Shown here in pieces: positions 8,257 through 17,360 of a stretch of DNA of 64,000 nt. A model generated the notes under the pieces. The model was not told the DNA's origin and made no database searches. It saw only the letters and a list, made by a program, of their open reading frames with translations. The position numbers and the translations under genes are program-made. The stretch is from NCBI RefSeq assembly GCF_041321095.1, contig NZ_JBGGWE010000007.1:248001-312000 (forward strand). The letters are read 5' to 3'. Each line of letters begins with the position of its first letter. The stretch's first letter is position 1. Source of the DNA: Fibrella arboris. Lineage in GTDB: Bacteria > Bacteroidota > Bacteroidia > Cytophagales > Spirosomataceae.

Positions 8257-9615
8257 TTACAGGCATTTTCTGAAATCCATGTCTTCACTTAGCGGATCAA
8301 TCCAGTCCAGTTCTTCCAGTTCCCAGATGCGGTTTGCGTCAGCCATTCGGAATGAATCGGAGTTGCGGCCTTTTTTGACGTTATAAAGCTCTTTGACCCT
8401 GATTTTGAAGCGGGTTCTGTCGGCATTGATCTCTTCTATGGTAACCCGGATAGCCGTTTCGCTCTCAGTGCCGGGAATCCGCTTCCCATCGGCGTCACTG
8501 GAATAGCTCGCTGGCTTCCAGCACAGATTGTCGCCCACTACCCACGTGGCCATGCGCTCCTGACGCGTGGCGCGTAGGCTGACTTTTTGCTGGAAATAGC
8601 CCTCCGACCGGCGTTTGATCGTTTCGGTAGCTTCGATCAGTGCCCCGTAAATCGGCCGTAACTCCCGCTTCTCATCAGCAATCTCGGCGCGAATTTTAAG
8701 GAACGTTTCGCGCTGTTGTTCGCAGCGTTCGATGAGCTGTTTATAGCCATCGTAGGTGTCGGTGGGGTAGTAGGTATCCCAAAGGCCATCGAGCAGCCGG
8801 TAGTCGTTATCCACCTGTCTGACAATGGCGCTGTGCTCGCCATTGGGAAAATACCTCAGGTACGTTGCAGATGCGCGCCGTTCGCCTTTCCGTATGGCCT
8901 GGAATGCCAGGCGCTCACCCTCCCGACGTACTTCGGCAATGTGCGTACCCGTTGGAAACGTATCCAGGTAGGCGCTCCAGCTTTCGTTCGTTCGGAAAGC
9001 GTCATAAGCGGCCAGTTCGCGGGCAATTTCGGCCTGCCGGGCGCGTTCTTCCGCATCAAGCCGGGCTTTCTCGGCCCGGTCAAGAATCGCCTTCTGTTCG
9101 GCAATATAGCGGTTCCGACCACCCCGGGGGCCAATCAGCAGGTCGGTGCCCATCGTTTCATACACTTCCCAGCGACCGGGGTACTGGCTGGCCCACTGGT
9201 GCGCCTGCGCGGCTGTGTAGTCGCGTGGTTTTACCCGTTTCTTGCGCAGGAAAGAAAACGGGATATAGCCGGGCGCAAACGCTCCCAGTGCCGACCCAAT
9301 AAAAATGGAACCTCCCATAGACTGGCGTTGACCAGTCTGGCTGTTTATGAACGAATTGGGGTCACGCTGGTAGTAAATGGCACTGGCACCGCCGGCCAGG
9401 GCAGGCCCAATAAAAAAGGGCCAGGCCTTTCCCCAAAACGTGATGCGTCCGTTCCAGCCGGGCGTTACCAGAGCCGCCCCCGAGTGGGTCTGCCGTATGT
9501 TGTAGGCAACTGGCCGGTAGGCCGTGCACCCGGTCAGCGTCAGCAGGGCAGAGAGCAAGAGGAAAACGGTGGCCCGGCGCCCCTGCGCCATCGACATGGT
9601 GTTCATCGTCAGCAT
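8257..9615 (-). CDS. Lipoprotein with coiled-coil and YLxxFPxGxH repeats
   Basis: About 452 residues from ATG 9615 (a TTG at 9630 is possible). Lipobox LTLTGC lies near residue 30. A Gly/Ala-rich hydrophobic segment (FFIGPALAGGASAIYY) and a second one (GSIFIGSALGAFAPGYI) follow. Residues ~165-210 form a charged coiled coil (RAEKARLDAEERARQ). Next come two short repeats, YLDTFPTGTHIAEVR and YLRYFPNGEHSAIVR, of a type often seen in proteins linked to caspase-like proteases. The C-terminal ~180 residues are unrecognised. It is the last gene of a three-gene minus-strand run beginning with a LytTR regulator. Confidence 0.65.
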   Translation of the reverse strand: MLTMNTMSMAQGRRATVFLLLSALLTLTGCTAYRPVAYNIRQTHSGAALVTPGWNGRITFWGKAWPFFIGPALAGGASAIYYQRDPNSFINSQTGQRQSMGGSIFIGSALGAFAPGYIPFSFLRKKRVKPRDYTAAQAHQWASQYPGRWEVYETMGTDLLIGPRGGRNRYIAEQKAILDRAEKARLDAEERARQAEIARELAAYDAFRTNESWSAYLDTFPTGTHIAEVRREGERLAFQAIRKGERRASATYLRYFPNGEHSAIVRQVDNDYRLLDGLWDTYYPTDTYDGYKQLIERCEQQRETFLKIRAEIADEKRELRPIYGALIEATETIKRRSEGYFQQKVSLRATRQERMATWVVGDNLCWKPASYSSDADGKRIPGTESETAIRVTIEEINADRTRFKIRVKELYNVKKGRNSDSFRMADANRIWELEELDWIDPLSEDMDFRKCL

Positions 9616-9626
9616 GGTTTGGCGGA

Positions 9627-10160
9627 TCAATAGTCGTCTTTGCTGGTTAAGTCCAGTTCAATCTCATCGGCCGCCAGCGCCACCAGCTCAACCACATTAT
9701 TCAGGGTGATGCCATCAGCGTCGGCACCGATCAACACCTTGAAAATGGCATAGCTTTTACCTTCCTCTTCAGTGGTGTACCAGCCGCCAAACTTGATGGT
9801 ATCGTTGTATTCAAGTAGTTTTTTCTGGACGGATGCTGAGAAGCCATCGGTTGACGTAGCTCCGTATGAATACACTTTTCGAACGTCGAGACTGCCAAAG
9901 GTTGAGGTAGTACTACTGATCAGGATGAGTTGTGTGCGATTGCTTTTGAGACGCAGCAATACTTTGAAATTTCCCTTTGCGGTAATCTCATATTTTAACG
10001 GAATAGCGTCAAGCACCTTCCTGACTCGCTCGTCATATTTAGGGGCAGAGCCTCCCAGTTGCGCCCAGCCGGGTGAGGTGATCAGAAAAAGCAGCGCAAC
10101 AGCCAGTACGTTGGGGTAAGTCATAAATCGTGGGGACTTGATGAGAAACATGGACAGCAT
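9627..10160 (-). CDS. Exported YbjN-like protein
   Basis: 177 residues from the longest start; internal ATGs at 10151 and 10124 also give good signal peptides (VALLFLITSPGWAQ). The mature ~140 residues alternate strands and helices in the way of YbjN/type III secretion chaperone-like domains (VRKVLDAIPLKYEIT, KSYAIFKVLIGADADG). The family assignment is tentative. It ends one or two bases from the lipoprotein gene start and begins 22 bases after the LytTR gene, so the three are likely one operon. Confidence 0.55.
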   Translation of the reverse strand: MLSMFLIKSPRFMTYPNVLAVALLFLITSPGWAQLGGSAPKYDERVRKVLDAIPLKYEITAKGNFKVLLRLKSNRTQLILISSTTSTFGSLDVRKVYSYGATSTDGFSASVQKKLLEYNDTIKFGGWYTTEEEGKSYAIFKVLIGADADGITLNNVVELVALAADEIELDLTSKDDY

Positions 10161-10182
10161 TGTTGGTTGGCTATGTGGTGAA

Positions 10183-10563
10183 TCAGGGAGCGGCCATTGA
10201 GGAGGTCGCTTTCATACGAATGATGGGGAGCCGTTCGATCAGCCCGGCGCGGTACTGTTTGCCAACCAGGAGGGGTGTGTCATCTACGAAGAGTTCATTG
10301 CCGCTCAGGGCCCTGACACGCTGTATGTTGACGATATGCCGCCGCGACACGCGCACAAACTGGGTAGGGTCTACTTGCAGGGCAACCTGACCGATGTTGG
10401 TCGACAGTCGGTAGGTACGTAGCGTAGTGAACAGGTCAACCCAGCTGCCTTCGGCCTGAAAGAACTGGATCTGCTCTTTCAGCACACGCTCATACTGCTG
10501 CACGCGCACGGGAATGAATACACACTGATCTAGCAACACAGCCTCAGAAAATGATGTGGACAT
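10183..10563 (-). CDS. LytTR-type DNA-binding regulator without receiver domain
   Basis: 126 residues, nearly all one LytTR domain: FFQAEGSWVDLFTTL (~35-49), FVRVSRRHIVNIQRV (~69-83), then LLVGKQYRAGLIERL near the end. No receiver or membrane segment is present, so any signal must come from elsewhere. It is divergently placed from the ECF sigma gene, 276 bases apart, and heads the YbjN-like/lipoprotein run. It is a candidate regulator of one or both divergent units. Confidence 0.85.
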   Translation of the reverse strand: MSTSFSEAVLLDQCVFIPVRVQQYERVLKEQIQFFQAEGSWVDLFTTLRTYRLSTNIGQVALQVDPTQFVRVSRRHIVNIQRVRALSGNELFVDDTPLLVGKQYRAGLIERLPIIRMKATSSMAAP

Positions 10564-10839
10564 AAGCGGAGTTGATGAAAAACAGGGGTTAATGACAGAT
10601 TCCCTGAAACGTTACCACCCACCACGGCGCTTTTTTTTGAGAAATATGTAGCTGATCAGATGAATCGTGAATGGAATGCCAGGCAACGGCGTCTCTGGCT
10701 TGACAAAACCCCTGGCAGGACCAACGAAGGAGAGCCCTGCCGGCCGATAAAGTATTGATGATCAATTGTGCCTCTGGCTATAAAGCTTGGTTGGCAGCCG
10801 ATAGCTTACTATTTTTCGCCGTCGACGTTTCCACCAGCC
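10564..10839. other. Divergent intergenic region between LytTR and ECF sigma genes
   Basis: 276 bases hold the promoters of both directions. No clear TAnnTTTG element or perfect LytTR-like direct repeat could be fixed by eye. A 7-T run lies at about 10631-10637. Confidence 0.4.
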
Positions 10840-11394
10840 ATGTTTGTCTTTACCACCCAGCGATTACTCTATGAAGCGTTACTGCGGAGTGATGAAGCAG
10901 CGTTTACGTATTTGTACCAGCTGATGTACGGGCGGCTGGCCGGGTACGTCTGGCAGAACAGCGGCACAACTGAACAGGCGCGCGAGCTGGTCCACGAAAC
11001 GATTATTGCCTTCTTGTTCCGGCTGAGAAACAAGCAGTATCAATGGCGCGATGAAGCGGAACTGACTACCTACATAACCGCGATTGCGCACAATATCTGG
11101 CGCTACCAGCAACGAAAAAAACAGCTACAGATGAGTAACCTGCCAGCCAGTTCACTCGCCGATACGTTGCCGGACGAAGAAGATCCTTCGTTTGAAAACC
11201 GGCGGGTGGCCATGGAGAAGGGCCTGACGCAGCTGGGCGAGAAATGCCGGCAGGCCATTCAGCTCTACTATTGGCAGCGCCTGTCTATGCAGGAAATTGC
11301 GCGGAGGCTGGGCTGGGCCAATGAGGCGGTGGCGCGCAAAGAGAAAAGCCGCTGCCTTTCTTCGTTACGAGCTAAACTGGCCATGCTGCTATGA
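10840..11394 (+). CDS. ECF-type RNA polymerase sigma factor
   Basis: About 184 residues from ATG 10840, chosen because the longer reading from 10768 adds a non-conserved tail. Region 2 is visible as AFTYLYQLMYGRLAGYVWQN and ARELVHETIIAFLFRLR (~16-70), with the Trp-rich ITAIAHNIWRYQQR typical of region 2.3-2.4. Region 4 is CRQAIQLYYWQRLSMQEIARRLG and NEAVARKEKSRCLSSLRA (~136-180), a helix-turn-helix. It overlaps the next gene by 4 bases (ATGA), so sigma factor and membrane partner are translationally coupled. Confidence 0.9.
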   Translation: MFVFTTQRLLYEALLRSDEAAFTYLYQLMYGRLAGYVWQNSGTTEQARELVHETIIAFLFRLRNKQYQWRDEAELTTYITAIAHNIWRYQQRKKQLQMSNLPASSLADTLPDEEDPSFENRRVAMEKGLTQLGEKCRQAIQLYYWQRLSMQEIARRLGWANEAVARKEKSRCLSSLRAKLAMLL

Positions 11395-12161
11395 TACCAG
11401 CCGACGATTATTTTGACACGATTGAAGCCTACGAGGAAAACCGGCTGACCAGGGCGCAACGCCACCAGTTTGAGCAACAGCTACGAAGCGATCCGGCGCT
11501 GAACAATGCGCTGCTCGACTACCGCTTGTTTCGGCATAGTCTGGAAGCCGTGAAGCTGAAACAGCAACTCAACGACCTGCACCACCGGCTGGAAGACAGT
11601 GGCACGCTGATGCAAGCGCCGGCGAACCCTTTTGCCGCCCCGCAAAGCCGACCGGGGCTGTGGCGATGGGTGGCCGCCGCATCGGTACTCCTGCTCCTGT
11701 GCTTCTGGGCCGGGTGGGGGGTATACACCAAAAAGAGCGCCGATGCCCGAAGTCAGGCCGTGTTTGCGGCTTTCTACCGGCCCGAACCGGCCATTCGCGG
11801 GCAAACCGATTGCCTCGCCGACTTTACCCCTGTTATTGGCGCTTACCGGGCGGAGGAATATGGGCGTGCCCTCACGTTAAGTCAGACAAGGCCCGCTAAC
11901 GACCCCTGTACGCTATACTATCAGGGCCTGTGCCTGCTGGCGTTACATCGACCGGCAAGGGCTGTGGAAGCGCTTGAAACCGCCCGGCAAATGAGCCGCG
12001 GCCCGTTGCAGCAGCGGGCCGACTGGTATCTGGCCCTGGCCTACCTGCATAACGGGGCGCAGGAGGCCGGGCGCAGGCAACTCCGGCTGATCAGTCAGCA
12101 GAGCGCCACTCATCCCTTTGGCAATGTGGCCAGAAAAGCACTAGACCAACTAGACCACTAA
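11391..12161 (+). CDS. Membrane-anchored TPR protein, probable anti-sigma partner
   Basis: 256 residues. The N-terminal ~90 residues are cytosolic and resemble the short helical anti-sigma segment (YDTIEAYEENRL-type start, LTRAQRHQFEQQLRSDPAL). One membrane helix follows (WRWVAAASVLLLLCFWAGW, ~90-108). The periplasmic part has TPR-like helices (GRALTLSQ, CTLYYQGLCLLALHRPARAVEALETA, ADWYLALAYLHNGAQEAGRRQL). The same plan (cytosolic helix, single span, periplasmic sensor) is usual for ECF anti-sigma factors in Bacteroidota. It lies directly after the sigma gene and 26 bases before the CHAT gene. Confidence 0.75.
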   Translation: MIPADDYFDTIEAYEENRLTRAQRHQFEQQLRSDPALNNALLDYRLFRHSLEAVKLKQQLNDLHHRLEDSGTLMQAPANPFAAPQSRPGLWRWVAAASVLLLLCFWAGWGVYTKKSADARSQAVFAAFYRPEPAIRGQTDCLADFTPVIGAYRAEEYGRALTLSQTRPANDPCTLYYQGLCLLALHRPARAVEALETARQMSRGPLQQRADWYLALAYLHNGAQEAGRRQLRLISQQSATHPFGNVARKALDQLDH

Positions 12162-12187
12162 CGGTGTTTTGATCCGCTACCACACCT

Positions 12188-15100
12188 ATGACAAGAAAAA
12201 GGACTACGGGCTCATGCAGGCAGGTAATCTGGTTCCTGGCTGGCTGGCTGATGAGCCTTTCCGTGCAGGCGCAGCAGCTGGCCGAAAACCGGATGGATTC
12301 GCTACTGGTTGCTGAACAGTATACGGAGGCAGAGCCGCTTGTGCGCCAGTTGCTTACAGCACGAATACGCAGCGGCGATACCACTACTACCGACTACACT
12401 CAGCTAATCGAGCACCTGGTTTGGCTGTATAAAAGTCGCCGTCAATTTACCCGGGCCGATTCTTGTCTGCAAGTGGCGTTGCGCGTGGTTCGGCGCCTGG
12501 CAGGTTACTCCCGCCTCCCCGAATATGGGGTATACCAGCGCATACAGGCGGTGTTGTATCGGTCGATGGGTAAGCGTGATCTGGCCAACGCCTGGTTTCA
12601 TAAAACCGTCGACTGGGCGCAGCAGACCATTCCACAGCAGGTGGCACTGGTCGGGGTCAACCACAAGCAGACTGTTCAGACACAGGTCATTCTGGGCCAG
12701 TGCCAATACGATCTAGGCAGCTACGCCGAGGCCGTATCGACGTTGAAGACCGCCATCGACGGCTTTAGGCGTACGGGCGATACAACTACGATTCACTACA
12801 CGAATGGCCTTAATCTGCTGGGGCTCGCCTATGGCGGGCAGGCGCAATATGCCCGTGCCGATTCCTGTTACGATGCGCTTATGCGGGCTGTCAAGTGGGT
12901 TCCCCGGTATAACCAGCACAGTGATTATGGAGCGTACCTGATCAATCGGGCCACTTTCCTGGCCGAAGGCACCCAACCGGAGAGGGCCGTTTACTGGTAC
13001 CGGGAAGCCGTGGCACAACTGGCCAGCGTGCCGGGCAAAAATCACCCCGACTATGCGGGTGCGCTACGGTCATTAGCCACCTCATTGAAGGGTGCAAAGG
13101 CCTACCCGGAACGCATAACCCTGCTCACCGAAGCTATCGCCCGTCAGGAAAGCCTGGGCGATACGCTGACCATCGATTACTGCGACGCCTATAATTCGCT
13201 GGCCATTACCTATGGGAATCAGCGGAAATATGCCCGTGCCGATTCCTGTTTTGCCCTCCTTTTACAAAAAGTGACCAACGTACCCAGCTACACCAGCCTC
13301 GACAGCTACGGAACGTACCTGATCAATCGGGCGGTGTATCTCCGGTTCAACAGGCAACTCCAGCAGGCCATCTACTGGTATGAGAAAGGCCTGACGCAGC
13401 AGGCACTGGCGCCCGGAAAAAGCAGCCCCAATTACGCTTACCATATCAGTAAACTGGCGAATAGCTATGAACAACTGCGCGACTTCATAAAAGCCGATAG
13501 CCTGTATCGGTACGCCATCGTAAGCGTCGACTGGCAAGTGAGCCCGGACCCCGCCGAGCGGGCTGACTACCAGAGCGATCTGGCCAATTTGTGCCGCGTA
13601 CGGGGCCATTACCAGGAAGCTGACTCACTATTCAGGAAAAGTCTGCCCGTTCTTGAACAGGCCTGGGGACCCAAAAGCCTTGACCTGGCCCGCCAGTATA
13701 ATCAGGTTGGCGTCTTGCACGAAGCCATGAACCGGTATGCCAGCGCCATTGCCGATTACAGCAGGGCCGTTCAGCTCTGCGAAGCCAATGCCCCTGACGA
13801 GGTGCCCGATAACTACGACACGTACCTGAGCAACCTGGCTGGTGTTTACATGACCCGCTACCAGTTCGATCTGGCTATGCCGCTGTATCGCCGTGCGTTG
13901 CTGGCGTCAGAAAAAAGCTACGGGCCAGCCAGTAAGCAGTATGCCCGCCGGGTATTCGATATCGGCGATTGTTTCGAGTCGATGGGGCAATATGATAGTG
14001 CCGGCGTATACTTTCAGCGGTCGATAGAATTGGCTCGCCGTCAGCCAATGGACCGCACCAATACCCAGTACTCTCTCTTTGTCAGCTACCTGGCCAGCTT
14101 ATACCGGACCACTGGTCAATATGCCCGTGCCGAAGCGTTACAGGAAGAGCTGCTGGCAAGAAAAATCAGCTGGTATGGCGCTAACCATGTCGACCTGGTA
14201 CAAAATCTATTGAATATGGCGTCGCTGTACCGGACAATGGGGCTGTCGGAACAGGCCGTGGTGAGACTGAAGCAGGCCCTGGCTATCGAATCCAGCCAGA
14301 ATGGACAAACCTCACTGCTGGGTCGGCTACTGGGCGAGCTGGCGATCAACTACGAGCAACTCGATAGCCTCGAGCAGGCCGACAGGGCTTATCGGCAAGG
14401 GATCAGCGTAGTGCGCAACACCACCGGAACAACGCATCTGGCCTACGCATCAATGGTAGGGAACTGGGCTGATTTTCTGGTGAAACGGAAGCAGTTCACG
14501 GGGGTTGATTCGCTTTTTCAGACGGCTATGACCAGCCAGATTGCCTTGGTTGGCGCACAAAGCCGCGAAGTCAGTAACACCTTGAACGTATGGACAAACA
14601 GGCACCTGAGGGGCGGAAACAGTCGGCTTGCCGATTCGCTGGCCCGGCAGCTGCTACACCTGCGCACAACCTTGTATGGCACTCATCACCCTGCTACACA
14701 GGTGGCACAGTATAAACTTGTGCGGGCCTTGTTTCTGAGTGATCGATGGGCCGAGGCGCGTCAGCTACTCTGGCAAACGTTTGACTTGATGCGGCAAACC
14801 GTCGAGCGTAACCTGATGTATCTCTCGGCCGAACAGCAGGAAGGTTTTTTTGCTGAACAGAGTGAACTGCTGCCCCTGCACTATAGCTACGCGTTGCGCC
14901 AGGCGCAGACCGACTCTACAGCTGCTGCGCTGGCCTACTCCGTGCGAACGTATGCCAATCAGCGGCTGCTGACCGAAATACGTGACCTGCTCACAACGGC
15001 CAGCCAACACCCGGACCCGGTTGTGAGGCAGGCGCTGGGCCAGCTTACCAGCCTGCGGCAACGCGTTGCCGCGCTGGCGGGTAAACCCATTGAGCAGCAG

Positions 15101-16426
15101 CAGCAAGGTGGCCTCGATACCCTGATCCATCAGGCCGAGGCATTGGCCAAAACACTGGCCCGGCAGTCGGCGGCATTTCGAGAGGCTACGATTCTTGTAC
15201 AACAGACCGGATGGACGGCCGTTCGGGATGCGTTGAAGCCCGGTGAGGCAGCCGTTGAGTTTGTTCGCTTCCCGTATCATACGGGTCGCCAACAGACCGA
15301 CAGCCTCCTGTATGTGGCGCTGGTATTGCGCCATCGGGATACCCGCCCTCACCTGGTCTACCTAACCCACGAAACGCCTTTGCGACGGCTGCTTACCCGG
15401 CCTGGGCTGAACAGCCCCGAGGGACTGTCGCTGCGAGCGAGTCGGTACCAGCAACGAAACAAGGCATTGCCCGATGCCGACTCGCTGTATAGCCTCATCT
15501 GGCAACCGCTCGATTCGTTGCTGACCAACAGCCACACGATCTGGCTCTCGCCCGATGGGCTGCTGCACCAGGTGGCCTTTTCGGCCCTGCAACCGCCGGG
15601 TACGGCTGCGGCCCGATACCCGTATCTGGCCAATCGGTATGAGCTCAGGTACGTTGGAAGCACTCAACAGATAGCCACTGTTCGGAAGCGCGCCGCCAGT
15701 ACGTACCAGACAAATTGGTCGGCAGTATTATATGGCGGTATTCAGTACAATGACCAGTCGGCTGCCCGACCTGCTGATTCGCCAGCCGCCAGACAACGCT
15801 TTCGCAGTGTAGCCACGCCCGGTGCCAGCTGGGCTTTTCTGCCGGGAACAGAGCGGGAAATACGGGCCATTCGGCCGCAGTTAGGTAGCAATACAACCCT
15901 GGTCACCGGCAACCAGGCTACCGAAAAACAACTGAAAAGTTTATCAGATCGAGCGCCGGATATCCTGCACATCGCCACCCATGGCTTTGTGCGGCAAAGC
16001 CCAACCGAGCTCCATCGACACGCTGGCTCATTGCTGTTACAGTCGGGCCTGGTGATGGCTGGGGCCAACCAGCATGACTACGCCACTTCGGCTGACGATG
16101 GGCTGCTAACCGCCTACGAAGTGTCGGTCATGAATCTTCGGCGCACGAAGCTGGTAGTCTTGTCGGCCTGCGAAACCGGCCTTGGCAGCACATTGGGGAG
16201 TGAAGGGGTGATCGGGCTACGACGGGCGTTTCAACTGGCTGGCGCCGGGGCCGTCATAACGAGTATCTGGCCCGTAGCTGATTTGCCAACCAGCGATTTT
16301 ATGACCCTGTTCTACCGGAACTGGACGAAATACAAAGACCTCCACACAGCTTTTGCCAGCACGCAACGGGACTTTCGGCAGCAGTACCCGCCTGCGGTCT
16401 GGGCCGCTTTTGTGCTTGTGGAATAG
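12188..16426 (+). CDS. Exported TPR-CHAT domain protease
   Basis: 1412 residues. A signal peptide (VIWFLAGWLMSLSVQAQQ, ~13-30) places it outside the cytoplasm. Residues ~35-850 are tetratricopeptide repeats; the first three blocks are a longer repeat of about 127-134 residues (each with DTTT/DTLT..DY, then ARADSC), nearly identical in places at DNA level (12.85 and 13.23 kb). A helical linker (~880-1000) leads to a CHAT domain, the caspase-clan fold. Its histidine is H1265 in HIATHGF and its cysteine is C1328 in LSACETGLG, so the dyad is intact. It follows the sigma/anti-sigma genes and is 13 bases from a second caspase-like gene. Confidence 0.9.
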   Translation: MTRKRTTGSCRQVIWFLAGWLMSLSVQAQQLAENRMDSLLVAEQYTEAEPLVRQLLTARIRSGDTTTTDYTQLIEHLVWLYKSRRQFTRADSCLQVALRVVRRLAGYSRLPEYGVYQRIQAVLYRSMGKRDLANAWFHKTVDWAQQTIPQQVALVGVNHKQTVQTQVILGQCQYDLGSYAEAVSTLKTAIDGFRRTGDTTTIHYTNGLNLLGLAYGGQAQYARADSCYDALMRAVKWVPRYNQHSDYGAYLINRATFLAEGTQPERAVYWYREAVAQLASVPGKNHPDYAGALRSLATSLKGAKAYPERITLLTEAIARQESLGDTLTIDYCDAYNSLAITYGNQRKYARADSCFALLLQKVTNVPSYTSLDSYGTYLINRAVYLRFNRQLQQAIYWYEKGLTQQALAPGKSSPNYAYHISKLANSYEQLRDFIKADSLYRYAIVSVDWQVSPDPAERADYQSDLANLCRVRGHYQEADSLFRKSLPVLEQAWGPKSLDLARQYNQVGVLHEAMNRYASAIADYSRAVQLCEANAPDEVPDNYDTYLSNLAGVYMTRYQFDLAMPLYRRALLASEKSYGPASKQYARRVFDIGDCFESMGQYDSAGVYFQRSIELARRQPMDRTNTQYSLFVSYLASLYRTTGQYARAEALQEELLARKISWYGANHVDLVQNLLNMASLYRTMGLSEQAVVRLKQALAIESSQNGQTSLLGRLLGELAINYEQLDSLEQADRAYRQGISVVRNTTGTTHLAYASMVGNWADFLVKRKQFTGVDSLFQTAMTSQIALVGAQSREVSNTLNVWTNRHLRGGNSRLADSLARQLLHLRTTLYGTHHPATQVAQYKLVRALFLSDRWAEARQLLWQTFDLMRQTVERNLMYLSAEQQEGFFAEQSELLPLHYSYALRQAQTDSTAAALAYSVRTYANQRLLTEIRDLLTTASQHPDPVVRQALGQLTSLRQRVAALAGKPIEQQQQGGLDTLIHQAEALAKTLARQSAAFREATILVQQTGWTAVRDALKPGEAAVEFVRFPYHTGRQQTDSLLYVALVLRHRDTRPHLVYLTHETPLRRLLTRPGLNSPEGLSLRASRYQQRNKALPDADSLYSLIWQPLDSLLTNSHTIWLSPDGLLHQVAFSALQPPGTAAARYPYLANRYELRYVGSTQQIATVRKRAASTYQTNWSAVLYGGIQYNDQSAARPADSPAARQRFRSVATPGASWAFLPGTEREIRAIRPQLGSNTTLVTGNQATEKQLKSLSDRAPDILHIATHGFVRQSPTELHRHAGSLLLQSGLVMAGANQHDYATSADDGLLTAYEVSVMNLRRTKLVVLSACETGLGSTLGSEGVIGLRRAFQLAGAGAVITSIWPVADLPTSDFMTLFYRNWTKYKDLHTAFASTQRDFRQQYPPAVWAAFVLVE

Positions 16427-16439
16427 CTGACTGCCAGGC

Positions 16440-17342
16440 ATGAAACCAATGGTGCGATTCCTGATGATGGCCTTCCTGGCAGGTATAGCCAGCTTTACCG
16501 GAATGGATCACCCATCGTTGGGCAACCGGTATGCACTCCTGATAGGTATCGGGCAATACCCATCGGGAAGTGGGGCTGAGTCGCTTCATGCCCGTAATGA
16601 TCTGCTGTTATTGTCGGAAACACTCCGAAAACAAGGTTTCCCGGCCAGCCACATCCGAATGCTGGCCGACCAGCAGGCTACCCGACAAGCGATTGCGCAG
16701 GTTTTCGATTCATTGGCGCGCGCGCTTCCCACAGGCAGCCGGGTCGTGGTACACTTTTCCGGGCACGGTTTACAGCTACCCGACGATAACCATGACGAGA
16801 CAGACGGACTTGATGAGGCTATTTTCCCTGTCGACGGACAGTTGAAGCGACCCACCACGATGATCCGCGACGACCTTCTGGCACAGTGGCTGGCCCGCCT
16901 CCGCAAACGGATTGGCCCCTACGGGCATCTGCTTTTCCTCTTCGATTCGTGCCATTCGGGTAGTATTCTGCGTCAGAACCAGTCCGACGGCCGCTTGAGC
17001 CGGGGAATCGCCTCGCCGGCAGTCGCCCTGAATAAGCGTGTCGTAGCAGGTACGTCGGGTTGGTTTGACGAAAAAACGACAGCAGCAGTGCCCAGTCGGC
17101 TGGGGCAATACGTTTTACTGGCCGCAACGGCAGATGGGCAGCCGAGTTTTGAATATACGGATGCCAGCGGGCAGGCATTTGGACCCCTCACGCTGGCTGT
17201 TTGTCAGGCCTGGGCCAGTAACCCGGCACCGCCATCGTATCGGTTTTTTTTCCAGACCGTTCGGCAGCGAATGAGCCGTTTAGCGCCCTATCAGTTACCA
17301 ACGGCAGAGGGTACGATCGATGCTCCTTTTCTTGGGCAGTAA
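16440..17342 (+). CDS. Exported caspase-like (peptidase C14, metacaspase type) protein
   Basis: 300 residues with an N-terminal hydrophobic export segment (RFLMMAFLAGIASFTG). The caspase p20 core begins at NRYALLIGIGQYPSG (~29-43). The catalytic pair is intact: H109 in HFSGHG and C171 in DSCHSG, with acidic residues after the histidine (DDNHDETDGLDEAIFPVDG) as in metacaspases that prefer Arg/Lys at the cleavage site. No partner domain is fused. It is the last gene of the sigma-led cluster and ends 18 bases from the convergent dinB. Confidence 0.9.
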   Translation: MKPMVRFLMMAFLAGIASFTGMDHPSLGNRYALLIGIGQYPSGSGAESLHARNDLLLLSETLRKQGFPASHIRMLADQQATRQAIAQVFDSLARALPTGSRVVVHFSGHGLQLPDDNHDETDGLDEAIFPVDGQLKRPTTMIRDDLLAQWLARLRKRIGPYGHLLFLFDSCHSGSILRQNQSDGRLSRGIASPAVALNKRVVAGTSGWFDEKTTAAVPSRLGQYVLLAATADGQPSFEYTDASGQAFGPLTLAVCQAWASNPAPPSYRFFFQTVRQRMSRLAPYQLPTAEGTIDAPFLGQ

Positions 17343-17360
17343 CGAACTCGGGCGCTCCCT

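Noticed and set aside
8716..9633. Long plus-strand reading frame of 305 codons opposite the lipoprotein gene
   Set aside because: Arg/Pro/Gly-rich shadow of a high-GC minus-strand gene with signal peptide and coiled coil; no domain seen.
12188..16426. CRISPR-associated TPR-CHAT (Craspase partner)
   Set aside because: Has a signal peptide and no Cas7-11/gRAMP, other cas genes or CRISPR array in the window.
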